Notes under the pieces: model-generated | What the model was told of the DNA's origin: nothing | What the model saw: only the letters and a program-made list of their open reading frames with translations | Databases searched by the model: none | From: CAXBMB01 sp052078155 | Lineage (GTDB): Bacteria > Pseudomonadota > Alphaproteobacteria > Kiloniellales > DSM-21159 | Assembly (NCBI GenBank): GCA_052078155.1 | Contig: JBQJBP010000004.1 | Coordinates: forward strand, 124,001-188,000 | Length of the DNA: 64,000 bases | Direction: 5' to 3' | Shown here: positions 33,714 through 42,649 of the stretch, in pieces | Position numbering within the stretch: the first letter of the stretch is position 1 | Layout of the letters: every line of letters begins with the position of its first letter | Translations under genes and position numbers: made by a program

Positions 33714-35099
33714 GGCCTTGCGCCAGGTGGTGCCGCCGGGGCCGTCCTCAAGAACAATGCCCTGGGCTGCCAGCTGATCCCGGATTTCATCGGCCCGGGC
33801 AAAGTTCTTTGCCTTCTTGGCATCTGCCCGTTCGGCCACCAACGCATCGATCTCTGCTCCGTCCCCCCCGGCAGCCTCTCCCTGGAACCAGGCTTCGGCA
33901 TCTTTTTCCAGCAGGCCCAGCAAAGCTGCGCCGGCTTTCAGGCTGCTCTGCAGAGCCGCTTTATCCGCCTCATCAGCTTTGTTGATTTGTCCGGCCAGAT
34001 CATGCAGGTGGCTGACAGCCAGCGGCGTATTGAGGTCGCTGTGCAGAGCGGCCAGCACCTCCGGAGAGACAGATTGTTCGCCAGCAACCTCGCCGCCACG
34101 CAGCGCCCCGTACAGCCTGTCCAGCTGGCTTTTTGACTCCGCAATCTTCTCCCGGGTGATGTCCAGAGGACTGCGGTAGTGCCCTGACAGCAGAGCCAGA
34201 CGGATGGCCTCTCCATTCAGGCCCTCTTCCAGCAGTTCGCGTACGGTAAAGAAGTTGCCCAGAGACTTGGACATCTTCTCCCCATTCACCACCACATAGC
34301 CGTTGTGTACCCAATAGCGGGCCATGGCGTCCGTGCCGTGAGCGCAGCGGGACTGGGCAATCTCATTTTCATGGTGGGGGAAAATCAGATCCAGCCCACC
34401 ACCGTGAATATCGAAAACCTCGCCCAGGTGTTTGGCACTCATGGCGGAGCATTCAATGTGCCAGCCCGGTCGCCCTTTGCCCCAGGGACTGTCCCAGCCC
34501 GGCTCATCTTCCTTGGCCGGTTTCCACAGCACAAAGTCCTGCGGGTTCTTTTTGTAGTTGGCCACTTCAACCCGCGCCCCGGCAACCATTTCATCCAGCT
34601 TGCGGTTGGAAAGCTGGCCGTAGTCAGCCATGGAGGGCACGTCGAACAAGACATGCCCGGCTCCGTCCGGATAGGCGTGTCCTTTGCCAATCAGCTCCTC
34701 AATGATGGCAATCATTTCAGCGATGTGCTGGGTGGCGCGCGGTTCAATATCCGGTGGCAGAACCCCCAGCGCACTCATGTCGTCATGATAGGCCTGGGTG
34801 GTCCGGGCGGTGATGGACTCGATGGCCTCGCCACTTTCCCGGAAGCGCTCAATGATCTTGTCATCCACGTCCGTGATGTTGCGGGCATAGGTCACCTGCT
34901 GCTGGCCATAGTCATGGCGCAGCAACCGGAAGAGGACGTCGAAAACCACGGCGGGGCGGGCGTTGCCGATGTGCGCAAAATCGTAGACCGTGGGTCCGCA
35001 GACATACATGCGTACGTTGCTGGCATCCATGGGCTCAAAGCGCTCTTCCTGGCGCACAAGAGTATTGAAAAGGTGCAGTCCGTTTGCGGAGGCAGTCAT
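33711..35099 (-). CDS. cysS: Cysteinyl-tRNA synthetase
   Basis: A 462-residue class I aminoacyl-tRNA synthetase. HIGN (43-46) in FAHIGNARPAVVFD and KMSKSLGN near residue 268 are the ATP-binding signatures. The zinc-site Cys of CGPTVYD is in place, and the DALR domain and C-terminal WRKA tail are intact. The start at 35099 (MTASANGLHLFNT) is preferred over the open frame to 35159. Its TAG stop coincides with the end of repeat copy 13. It lies downstream of gltX on the same strand, 300 bases apart. Confidence 0.96.
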   Translation of the reverse strand: MTASANGLHLFNTLVRQEERFEPMDASNVRMYVCGPTVYDFAHIGNARPAVVFDVLFRLLRHDYGQQQVTYARNITDVDDKIIERFRESGEAIESITARTTQAYHDDMSALGVLPPDIEPRATQHIAEMIAIIEELIGKGHAYPDGAGHVLFDVPSMADYGQLSNRKLDEMVAGARVEVANYKKNPQDFVLWKPAKEDEPGWDSPWGKGRPGWHIECSAMSAKHLGEVFDIHGGGLDLIFPHHENEIAQSRCAHGTDAMARYWVHNGYVVVNGEKMSKSLGNFFTVRELLEEGLNGEAIRLALLSGHYRSPLDITREKIAESKSQLDRLYGALRGGEVAGEQSVSPEVLAALHSDLNTPLAVSHLHDLAGQINKADEADKAALQSSLKAGAALLGLLEKDAEAWFQGEAAGGDGAEIDALVAERADAKKAKNFARADEIRDQLAAQGIVLEDGPGGTTWRKA

Positions 35100-35399
35100 C
35101 TTGATCGGTCCTGGTTCTTGTCTTTGTCCAGCGCCGGGGCGGGCCTTAAATCGGCGCACCGTCCTCGCATCGCTGGCCAGTCTTCTTGAAAGATAGGGTC
35201 TCGCTTAAACCTGACACTCAGGCAGGCGGACAGGCTGTCTCTTTCCACCCTGTTACGCGGAAAGGGGTCAGCAACAGCTACATCGTTGTGTCATCAACCA
35301 GAACATGGGGCCCCTTCTACGCAAAGCCCTGTCCGGCGGTCAAGAGAGTCATGCAAATGTCAGCACCGCTCCTCCGCCGATCCCGCAGTTTCAGCGCCG
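35100..35399. other. Spacer between gltX and cysS
   Basis: Exactly 300 bases; no gene, terminator or repeat copy recognised. It must contain the cysS promoter unless the genes are co-transcribed. Confidence 0.45.
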
Positions 35400-36728
35400 T
35401 CAGCTCAGACGGGTCAGGGCCTTGTCCCGACCCAGCAGCGGCAGAAGTTCTTTCAGTTCCGGACCGGCACCCTGTCCGGTCAGAGCCAGGCGCAACGGCA
35501 GGAAAAGCCCTTTGCCTTTGCGGCCTGTTGCCTCTTTGACGGCCTTAGTCCAGCTGCCCCAGGTCGTCTGATCATAGGGGCCTTCAGGCAGCAGCTGGGC
35601 GGCCTGGGTCAGGAACTCCCGGTCCTCATCAGCCACCACCGGATCGATCTCTCCGCGCACCACCTGGTACCACAACCGGGCATCCTGGCGCACTTCCAGA
35701 TTGCCGTGGACAGCGTCCCAGAGATCTTCGCCAAAGTCTGCCATACCGTCTGCCGCCAGCCAGTCTTTGGCCGCGTCATAGCCTTCAGCATGCAGGATCC
35801 GGGCGTTGATGGGCCGCAGTTCTTCCGGATCAAATTTCGGGGTGGCTCGGCCAAAACGGGAAATGTCGAAAGAGCCGACCAAGGCCTCCAGATTCAAAGC
35901 CACTTCAGCAGCGTCGGGCGTTCCCAGATGGGCCATGTAGGCGTTCAGTGCCATGGGCTCCAGACCATCATCGCGCAGGTTTTCCAGGCTGAGAGACCCC
36001 AGGCGCTTGGACAGGCCCCCGCCCTGGGCATCGGTCAGCAGAGGCAAATGGGCAAAGGTGGGAACGACACCATCCAGAGCCTCGAAGAGCTGGACCTGCA
36101 CCGCCGTGTTGGCCACGTGGTCTTCGCCGCGCAGAATATGCGTAATGCCCAGTTCAATGTCATCCACGACAGAAGAGAGGGTGTAGAGCGGACGACCGTC
36201 CTCGCGGATCAGGACCGGGTCAGACAGCTTGTCACCTTCAAAATGCTGCGGACCGCGCACGGCATCGTCCCAATCGATGGCCGTGTGATTGAGCTTGAAC
36301 CGCCAATGGGGCTTGCGGCCCTCGGCTTCAAAAGCGGCCTGTTCTTCCGCCGTCATTTTCAGCGCGGCCCGGTCGTACTGGGGCGGGCGGCCGATCTTCA
36401 GCTGCAGACTGCGCTTCAGTTCCAGCTCTTCGGCAGTCTCGTAACAGGGATAGAGGCGCCCATCGGCCTTCAGTTTTTCAGTCGCCAGATCATAGCGTTC
36501 CTGGCGGTCACTCTGCCGGGCAAAGTCATCCCAGGCCAACCCCAGCCAGGTCATATCTGTTTCAATGCCCTGCGCAAAGGCATCGGTGGAGCGTTCCTGA
36601 TCCGTGTCGTCCATGCGCAAGAGGAAAGACCCGCCCAGCTTCCTGGCCCAAAGCCAGTTGAGCAAAGCCACCCGGGCATTGCCGACATGGAGTTTTCCTG
36701 TGGGACTGGGGGCGAAACGGACTTTCAT
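35400..36728 (-). CDS. gltX: Glutamyl-tRNA synthetase
   Basis: A 442-residue class I synthetase. FAPSPTGKLHVGNARVALLN carries the HIGH-type motif as HVGN (His14) and LSKRLGS near residue 238 is the KMSKS-type motif. The short length and these variants fit the roughly 440-residue alphaproteobacterial form; alphaproteobacteria often carry two GltX paralogues, one charging tRNA-Gln for amidation, and which one this is cannot be decided here. The start at 36728 puts MKVRFAPSPTG first. Confidence 0.93.
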   Translation of the reverse strand: MKVRFAPSPTGKLHVGNARVALLNWLWARKLGGSFLLRMDDTDQERSTDAFAQGIETDMTWLGLAWDDFARQSDRQERYDLATEKLKADGRLYPCYETAEELELKRSLQLKIGRPPQYDRAALKMTAEEQAAFEAEGRKPHWRFKLNHTAIDWDDAVRGPQHFEGDKLSDPVLIREDGRPLYTLSSVVDDIELGITHILRGEDHVANTAVQVQLFEALDGVVPTFAHLPLLTDAQGGGLSKRLGSLSLENLRDDGLEPMALNAYMAHLGTPDAAEVALNLEALVGSFDISRFGRATPKFDPEELRPINARILHAEGYDAAKDWLAADGMADFGEDLWDAVHGNLEVRQDARLWYQVVRGEIDPVVADEDREFLTQAAQLLPEGPYDQTTWGSWTKAVKEATGRKGKGLFLPLRLALTGQGAGPELKELLPLLGRDKALTRLS

Positions 36729-36764
36729 GGAAAGGCTTTCCGGTAGATCAAAAGACAAGAAGAA

Positions 36765-36798
36765 AGGGCGGTGTCAGCCATATAAACTGAACCGCCCT
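36765..36798 (-). terminator. Terminator of nadE
   Basis: AGGGCGGT and ACCGCCCT arms (36765-36772 and 36791-36798); on the minus strand the hairpin is followed by a T-rich stretch. Confidence 0.62.
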
Positions 36799-36824
36799 CA
36801 TTAGCCAGTTTTACTGTTCCAGAC

Positions 36825-38510
36825 TCACGCCGGGCCTTTAAAACCGTTGGTGATGGGATAGCGGCGGTCCCGGCCGAAGGAACGGCGGGTGGTCTTTACC
36901 CCCGGACAGGCCTGGCGACGTTTGTATTCAGCCATCTCCAGCATACGCCAGACCCGGTTAACCGTCTCCCGGTCATGACCACGCGCCACAATCTGGTCGA
37001 TGGTTTCCTCTCCCTCGATCAGACCGGCCAGCATGTCATCCAGCTTGTCGTATGGCGGCAGGCTGTCTTCGTCTTTCTGATCGGGTTTCAGCTCTGCAGA
37101 GGGCGGCTTGGTGATGATCCGTTCCGGCATCACCGGGCCTTGAGGGCCGAGCACATCTGCTGGTTTGTTGGCATTGCGCCAGTGAGACAGGGCAAAGACA
37201 TCGGTCTTGTAGACATCTTTCAGGACGTTATAGCCCCCGCACATGTCCCCATAGAGCGTGGCATAGCCTACCGACATTTCGGACTTGTTGCCGGTCGACA
37301 GCACCATGGAGCCGAACTTGTTGGACAAAGACATCAGCAGCAGTCCGCGGGCCCGGGCCTGAATATTCTCTTCCGTTGTATCCGCAGCCTGCCCCTCAAA
37401 GAGCGGCCCGAGCATGCTGTTATTGGCTTCCATGGCCGGGCCGATGTTTATCTCATCCAGGCGCACCCCGACCAGCTTTGCCAGGCCTGCGGCATCATCC
37501 AGGCTTTCCTGGCTGGTGTAAGGCGACGGCATCATCACACAGTGTACTTTCTCGGGACCGAGAGCATCCACAGCCACCGCCGCAGACAAAGCCGAATCAA
37601 TGCCGCCGGACAGGCCAATCACCACACCGGGGAACCGGTTCTTGCCCACATAATCCCGCAACCCCAGCACCAGGGCGCGGTAAGTTGCTTCCAGCCTTTC
37701 GGCCGGGGCCGTCATCTCCGTTGCCGCGCAGGACCAGCCGTCCTCAGGATCCCGGGTCCAGTCGGTAATCTGAAACGCTTCTTCATAGGTCGGCAGCAGC
37801 GTGGTCAGCTTGCAGTCGCTGTTCAATGCAAAGGATCCGCCGTCAAAAACCAGCTCATCCTGGCCGCCCACCTGATTGACGTAGACCAGTGGCAGATTGC
37901 TTTCCGTCACCCGTGCCACCGCCAACTGCAGCCGTTCATCATGCTTGTCAGCTTCATAAGGCGAGCCGTTCAGCACGACCAGCAGCTCCGCCCCCGATTC
38001 CTCCAGGCACTCGGTGACATCGCCGGTCCACATGTCTTCGCAGATCATCACGCCCAGGCGCACGCCCTTGTAGTTGATCGGTCCCGGCAAAGGACCGGCC
38101 TTGAAAACCCGCACCTCATCAAAAACGCCGTAGTTGGGCAGGTCGTGCTTGTAGCGAACAGCTTTGACCACGCCGCCGGCCAGCAGCAAAGCCGCGTTGT
38201 AGACCGAACCGCGCAGGTTTTCCGTCTGGGAGGCATCCTCGCGCCAAGGTGCCCCGATCAACATTGCCGGTCCCCGTTCTGTTTCCCAGGCCAGTTCCTG
38301 TACTGCCTGTTCGATGGATTCCAGAAAGTGGGGCTTCAGCACCAGGTCTTCAGGCGGATAACCACTGACACAAAGCTCCGTCCCCACCAGCAAATCAGCC
38401 CCGGCCTCTTCCGCCTGACGGCGGGCCTGGCGCAGTTTTTCAACGTTACCGGCCACATCCCCGACAGTGGGGTTCAACTGGGCCAGAGCGATTTTCAGTT
38501 TCTTGCTCAT
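36825..38510 (-). CDS. nadE: Glutamine-dependent NAD+ synthetase
   Basis: A 561-residue two-domain enzyme that amidates nicotinate adenine dinucleotide with ammonia drawn from glutamine. The N-terminal nitrilase-type glutaminase shows its triad Glu45 (VGTELCVSG), Lys121 (RYKHDLPNYG) and Cys157 (MICEDMW). The synthetase part has the PP-loop GLSGGIDSAL near residue 298 and NKSEMSVGYATLYGDMCGG further on. pncB at 45443 belongs to the same pathway but is not linked. Confidence 0.96.
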   Translation of the reverse strand: MSKKLKIALAQLNPTVGDVAGNVEKLRQARRQAEEAGADLLVGTELCVSGYPPEDLVLKPHFLESIEQAVQELAWETERGPAMLIGAPWREDASQTENLRGSVYNAALLLAGGVVKAVRYKHDLPNYGVFDEVRVFKAGPLPGPINYKGVRLGVMICEDMWTGDVTECLEESGAELLVVLNGSPYEADKHDERLQLAVARVTESNLPLVYVNQVGGQDELVFDGGSFALNSDCKLTTLLPTYEEAFQITDWTRDPEDGWSCAATEMTAPAERLEATYRALVLGLRDYVGKNRFPGVVIGLSGGIDSALSAAVAVDALGPEKVHCVMMPSPYTSQESLDDAAGLAKLVGVRLDEINIGPAMEANNSMLGPLFEGQAADTTEENIQARARGLLLMSLSNKFGSMVLSTGNKSEMSVGYATLYGDMCGGYNVLKDVYKTDVFALSHWRNANKPADVLGPQGPVMPERIITKPPSAELKPDQKDEDSLPPYDKLDDMLAGLIEGEETIDQIVARGHDRETVNRVWRMLEMAEYKRRQACPGVKTTRRSFGRDRRYPITNGFKGPA

Positions 38511-38691
38511 AGAGGATCACTTCCAGGAAGACGGCAAGTTTGCAGAAAACAGTAACTGACACCTGTTTAGTTAGGGCGCGACAAAGCAACAAGCCCCTTC
38601 GTGGCCCCGTCTGTCGAAAGATCCTTTACGGTCAGGAAAGGTTGCCAGGGTTGGGGGTCAGAACTGCGCCTTCATGCCGAAAACCGGGCAA

Positions 38692-39531
38692 TCACTGCTC
38701 GCCTTCCAGATAGCGGCCAGGGCTGGCACCCAGTTCCCGCTTGAACATGGCGATGAAGGCAGAGGGACTGTCGTAGCCCACAGATAAAGCCACAGAGGTG
38801 ATGGCCTCCCCCGCTGCCAGCCGGGCCAATGCATCCTGCAACCGCAGTTGCTGGCGCCACTGCCGAAATCCCAACCCCAGCTCCTTTTCAAAGAGCCGGG
38901 CCAGGGTGCGGCTGCTGGCAGCGCAATCTTTTGCCCAGTCATCCAACCCGCGGGGATCAGAGGGATCTGCCAGCAGCGCGGTTATCAGGGGCTGGAGCCG
39001 TTTTTCATCGGACAGGGGCAGGTGCAGCCCTGCTTCCGGTGCAAGCGCGATCTGGTCAACCAGAACCTGGATCAGTCGGGCTTCCGTTCCTTGCGGCGGA
39101 TAGTCCCGGGGCAGCCGCGTAACGGCAACAATCAATTCACGCAACAAAGACCCGACCACCAACACCCCGCAGCTCTGCGGCAGATCAGGCAGGTCAGGTG
39201 ACAGGTAGAGTGTGCGGAAATCCACATCGCCCAGATGCTCGACCTGATGATCTACCCCCACCGGGATCCAGACGGCCCGTTGGGGCGGCACCCCCCAGAC
39301 CCCTTGCGTGGTATGGACCCGCATCAGGCCACTGGCGGCATAGAGCAGCTGGCAGTGCTCATGATTGTGCCATTCGATGACCCGGCCCGATGGCATGTCC
39401 TTGGCAAACCCCACCACCGGATTGCGGGCACTGGGCAGTGGCCGGTCATCAGACGGTGGCCGGACCTCCCGGTCCTTGAGGGATGAAGACCGGACCTCCC
39501 GGTCCTGGAGCAGTGGCTGATCGCTCGACAT
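38692..39531 (-). CDS. AraC family regulator with cupin sensor domain
   Basis: A 279-residue transcription factor: an N-terminal cupin (WHNHEHCQLLYAASG, later PVGVDHQVEHLG) and a C-terminal double HTH ending in VALSVGYDSPSAFIAMFKRE. Residues about 9-28 hold a ten-residue repeat (QDREVRSSSL, KDREVRPPSD) encoded by two identical 17-base stretches; this head is not conserved-looking and the real start could be later. It is divergent from the MFS gene at 39832 and probably controls it, as is usual for such pairs. Confidence 0.87.
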   Translation of the reverse strand: MSSDQPLLQDREVRSSSLKDREVRPPSDDRPLPSARNPVVGFAKDMPSGRVIEWHNHEHCQLLYAASGLMRVHTTQGVWGVPPQRAVWIPVGVDHQVEHLGDVDFRTLYLSPDLPDLPQSCGVLVVGSLLRELIVAVTRLPRDYPPQGTEARLIQVLVDQIALAPEAGLHLPLSDEKRLQPLITALLADPSDPRGLDDWAKDCAASSRTLARLFEKELGLGFRQWRQQLRLQDALARLAAGEAITSVALSVGYDSPSAFIAMFKRELGASPGRYLEGEQ

Positions 39532-39831
39532 CGGGCCATTCTTTCCTGAGCGGCTAAAGAACTTGTCAGTTTCAAGATATCATTTGTCACTCTATCGATA
39601 GACGGACAAGCAAAGCAATCTTAGTATCATTCTAAATCCCAATAACTTTTTTGAATCTGTCAGCCCCCGTCTTCTCTCACTTCTGAAACCCTGCTGCCCT
39701 CCAGATTACTCTCTTCTTAGGTCTGGAAGAGGTTTCGAAGAACAAGTCAGACAACCAAAGCTGCAGAGCGACCTCCTGCCCCGGCTCTCAGTTGGCTTTT
39801 CCGTTACGGGAAAGCACCAGAGGGACCTGAT
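39532..39831. promoter_or_regulatory. Divergent promoter region of araC-type and MFS genes
   Basis: A 300-base AT-richer spacer. The perfect palindrome TCTATCGATAGA (39591-39602) is a candidate operator. Neither promoter could be assigned with confidence. Confidence 0.4.
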
Positions 39832-41088
39832 GTGACCGGCAAACAGAAAGTACCTTCCGTGTTCAAGCGTCTCGCCGAAATCGTATCGTCACTGCGCCAG
39901 AAAGGCTGGCGTTCCCCCGAAGCCCTGCTGTTGCTGATGGGGGCAGCCGCGCCGCTGTCTTTTTCCACCTGGATGGCCCTGCTCAACAACTTCACCATTG
40001 AGAAGGCCAACTTCACCGGGGCCGAAATCGGCATGTTGCAGACCCTGCGCGAAATCCCGGGCTTTCTCGCTTTCACGGCAATCTTTGTGCTGCTGATCAT
40101 CAAAGAACAGCGCTTTGCCCTAGTTTCCCTGATGGTTCTGGGGATTGGCACAGCCATCACCGGGTACTTCCCCAGTGTGATCGGGCTCTATTGCACCACG
40201 GTGCTGATGTCCATCGGCTTCCACTACAACGAAACCATCCAGCAGTCCCTGGCATTGCAATGGCTGGGCAAAGACCGCGCGCCCATCGTTCTGGGCCGGG
40301 TGATCGCGGCGGCTTCCGTGGCCTCCCTGCTGGCCTATGCACTGATCTGGTCCGCTTTTCAGGTCTTCGGCCTGGAATACAAAGCGGTGTACGTCATCGG
40401 CGGCGGGGCCACTGTGGCGCTGGCCCTGCTGGCCTGGTTCGCCTATCCGCAGTTCCCGGAAAAGGTTGAACAGCACAAGAAGATCATCCTGCGCAAACGC
40501 TACTGGCTCTACTATGCCCTGACCTTCATGTCCGGGGCCCGACGTCAGATCTTTGTGGTCTTTGCCGGGTTCATGATGGTGGAGAAGTTCGGCTACTCCG
40601 TGGCCAACATCACCCTGCTGTTCCTGATCAACTATGCCGCCAATATCTGGCTGGCCCCGGCCATCGGCCGCCTGATCAAAAACTGGGGGGAACGCAGGGC
40701 CCTGACCCTGGAATACATCGGCCTGATTTTCGTTTTCACGTCCTATGCCTTTGTGGAAAACGAGATGTTTGCCGCCGCACTCTATGTGATCGATCATCTG
40801 TTCTTTGCCATGGCCATCGCCATCAAGACCTATTTCCAGAAGATCTCCGATCCCAAGGATATTGCGCCGACGGCTGCGGTCTCCTTCACTATCAATCATA
40901 TTGCCGCCGTGGTTCTGCCAGTGCTGCTGGGGTTCGTCTGGCTGGTCAGCCCGACAGCTGTCTTCCTGACGGGGGCGGCCTTTGCCCTCTGTTCGCTGAT
41001 CCTCACCCAATTGATCCCGAAAGATCCGCAGCAGGGTCAGGAAACCACCCTGACCAGCAGCCGTTCGGTCCCGCAAGCCGCGGAATAA
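39832..41088 (+). CDS. Major facilitator superfamily transporter
   Basis: A 418-residue membrane protein with about twelve spans. An ATIGTAITGYFPS-like region in the first half, a basic loop around residues 215-225 (EQHKKIILRKRYWLYY), and SGARRQIFVVFAGFMMVEKFGY at the start of the second half fit an MFS carrier. It starts at GTG with GAGGGACCT upstream. The substrate is unknown; the divergent AraC/cupin regulator suggests an inducible drug or metabolite exporter. A terminator follows at 41158. Confidence 0.83.
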   Translation: MTGKQKVPSVFKRLAEIVSSLRQKGWRSPEALLLLMGAAAPLSFSTWMALLNNFTIEKANFTGAEIGMLQTLREIPGFLAFTAIFVLLIIKEQRFALVSLMVLGIGTAITGYFPSVIGLYCTTVLMSIGFHYNETIQQSLALQWLGKDRAPIVLGRVIAAASVASLLAYALIWSAFQVFGLEYKAVYVIGGGATVALALLAWFAYPQFPEKVEQHKKIILRKRYWLYYALTFMSGARRQIFVVFAGFMMVEKFGYSVANITLLFLINYAANIWLAPAIGRLIKNWGERRALTLEYIGLIFVFTSYAFVENEMFAAALYVIDHLFFAMAIAIKTYFQKISDPKDIAPTAAVSFTINHIAAVVLPVLLGFVWLVSPTAVFLTGAAFALCSLILTQLIPKDPQQGQETTLTSSRSVPQAAE

Positions 41089-41157
41089 TCCACAACAGAA
41101 CCCTCGACATACTCCAAGACGAACCGGGCGGTTCTGCTATCCAACCCTGTCACCCCT

Positions 41158-41196
41158 TCCCCCACAGTCCCCTTGCGGCTGTGGGGGTTTCTTTTT
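41158..41196 (+). terminator. Rho-independent terminator after the MFS gene
   Basis: CCCCACAG (41160-41167) pairs with CTGTGGGG (41179-41186), followed by TTTCTTTTT. Confidence 0.9.
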
Positions 41197-41595
41197 CCGG
41201 CCAGGCGGAAGAGTAAGATCTGGAAGAAAGCACCTGAGAACCAAGGACGGGGAAATCGCTTTGGTCCCGTCCGCCAACCGCCGCCCCATGCAAAGATGAA
41301 CAGCAGGCAGAGATCCCTTTCTGCCCTTTTCCGTTGCGGAGCGATCGCGTTCTGTGGCACTGCTGAAGGGTAGGAAAAATCAGCCGGAACGCCGCAAGGG
41401 GGCAGGCTGAAAAAAGATGCCCTTGATCGCCTGTTCTTTTTCGCCTGCTACTGGAAAGTGCAGCGGAAAGCCCCCAAGTCAGCTGGGTTGCATAAGACAG
41501 GCGCTCTGGCGTTCAGGCACGACAAGGAACAACCGGATGTGTCCTTTGGGATGCGTTTCGGGGACAACCAAAAACACCATCTGAAGGGAACTTCA
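41197..41595. other. Region upstream of sodN
   Basis: About 400 bases with no gene recognised. It must contain the sodN promoter. An in-frame GTG at 41458 would lengthen SodN, but the propeptide start at 41596 fits the family. Confidence 0.45.
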
Positions 41596-42087
41596 ATGCT
41601 TCACACTCTGATCAGCAAGCTGGACAACAACAGCATCGACAGCGCCGACGCTCACTGCGACGTGCCCTGCAAAATCTACGATCCCTCCATGATCATCGTC
41701 CCGGCCCTGACCGTGGTGCGTATGATGGACATCATGGCTGAGTTCGAAGGCAAAGACATCTCCGTTGGCGCCATCAACACCCTGTCCCGTGCCACCGCTC
41801 AGAAAGAAGAGCATGCTGCCGAAGTGAAGCACCAGGTTGCCGTGATCTGGGGTGACTACTTCAAAGCACCTCAGTTCGAACAGTTCCCCAATGCCAGCGA
41901 TCTGGTCCACTCCATCATGCTGCAGGCCTCCAAGTGCAAAGTCGGCACGGACCGCGGCGATGGTGTTGAGCTGGTCAATCTGGTCAACCAGTTCGCTGAA
42001 ATGTTCTGGGCCACCAAGGGTGTTAAAACCAAAATGGCTGTCAGCCCCTACCCGCCGTCTCTGGAAGTCGTTTACCCCGACATCTAA
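41596..42087 (+). CDS. sodN: Nickel superoxide dismutase
   Basis: A 163-residue Ni-SOD precursor. A 19-residue propeptide (MLHTLISKLDNNSIDSADA) is removed so that His20 becomes the N-terminus of the nickel hook H-C-D-V-P-C-K-I-Y; Cys21 and Cys25 are the thiolate ligands and Tyr28 the active-site Tyr. The rest is the four-helix bundle ending in AVSPYPPSLEVVYPDI. The hook normally has Gly after the second Cys; here it is Lys26. AAGGGAA lies upstream of the ATG. The processing protease gene is directly downstream, past a hairpin at 42131. Confidence 0.95.
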   Translation: MLHTLISKLDNNSIDSADAHCDVPCKIYDPSMIIVPALTVVRMMDIMAEFEGKDISVGAINTLSRATAQKEEHAAEVKHQVAVIWGDYFKAPQFEQFPNASDLVHSIMLQASKCKVGTDRGDGVELVNLVNQFAEMFWATKGVKTKMAVSPYPPSLEVVYPDI

Positions 42088-42130
42088 GGATCTGGCTGTG
42101 GCTTGAAAAATCAGCCACAAAAGACAGACC

Positions 42131-42160
42131 AAAGGCCGTTGGCAGACGCCAGCGGCCTTT
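42131..42160 (+). terminator. Terminator-like hairpin between sodN and sodX
   Basis: AAAGGCCG pairs with CGGCCTTT, with an inner TGGC/GCCA stem and a four-base loop; only GTGCTTT follows, so the T-run is poor. It probably gives partial termination, setting sodN mRNA above sodX mRNA, or protects the sodN 3' end. Confidence 0.7.
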
Positions 42161-42225
42161 GTGCTTTCACTTACACCTCACCTGCCGCCGTCTCGCCTGC
42201 TGCACCAGATTGCCTCACCCCTGAC

Positions 42226-42549
42226 ATGCTGCGTTTCATCAAAGTTTCCGGGCCCTCCATGAGCCCCCTGCTGGAAGATGGTGACTACCTGCTGGTGTTG
42301 CCGCTTAACGGTCGTACGCGGGATCTGAAAGCGGGCAAGATCATCACGGCACAGCACCCGGACCTGGGTCTGATCGTCAAACGCATCAAGAAACTGGATG
42401 TCGCGGCGGATCGCATCTGGCTGGAGAGTGAAAACTCTGTTCTGGGCAGCGATGAACAGGCTCTGGGCCCCCTGCCCCTTGATGTTGTGGACTCCTGGGC
42501 CTGGCTGGCCATCCTGAAAAACTGGCCCAAGCTTCGCTGGCTGGGATAA
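42226..42549 (+). CDS. sodX: Nickel-type superoxide dismutase maturation protease
   Basis: A 107-residue S24/S26-type peptidase that removes the SodN propeptide. The catalytic Ser11 lies in VSGPSMSPLLEDGD and the partner Lys52 in LIVKRIKK; no membrane span is needed for this cytoplasmic job. The frame is open upstream to a TTG at 42103, but that start would place the strong hairpin 42131-42160 inside the coding region, so ATG 42226 is preferred. Its position after sodN supports the call. Confidence 0.88.
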   Translation: MLRFIKVSGPSMSPLLEDGDYLLVLPLNGRTRDLKAGKIITAQHPDLGLIVKRIKKLDVAADRIWLESENSVLGSDEQALGPLPLDVVDSWAWLAILKNWPKLRWLG

Positions 42550-42649
42550 GGTCTGCGTCCGCCCCCGCCGGTAGGTTTTCCCGGCCGCTCCCCTTATGCT
42601 CTGGTAACGCACAACGCCAGAATGAGAACCGGAGCAGGGGGATTTTTCC

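Noticed and set aside
36975..38555. 526-codon plus-strand frame opposite nadE
   Set aside because: Antisense shadow of NAD synthetase, which has all catalytic motifs.
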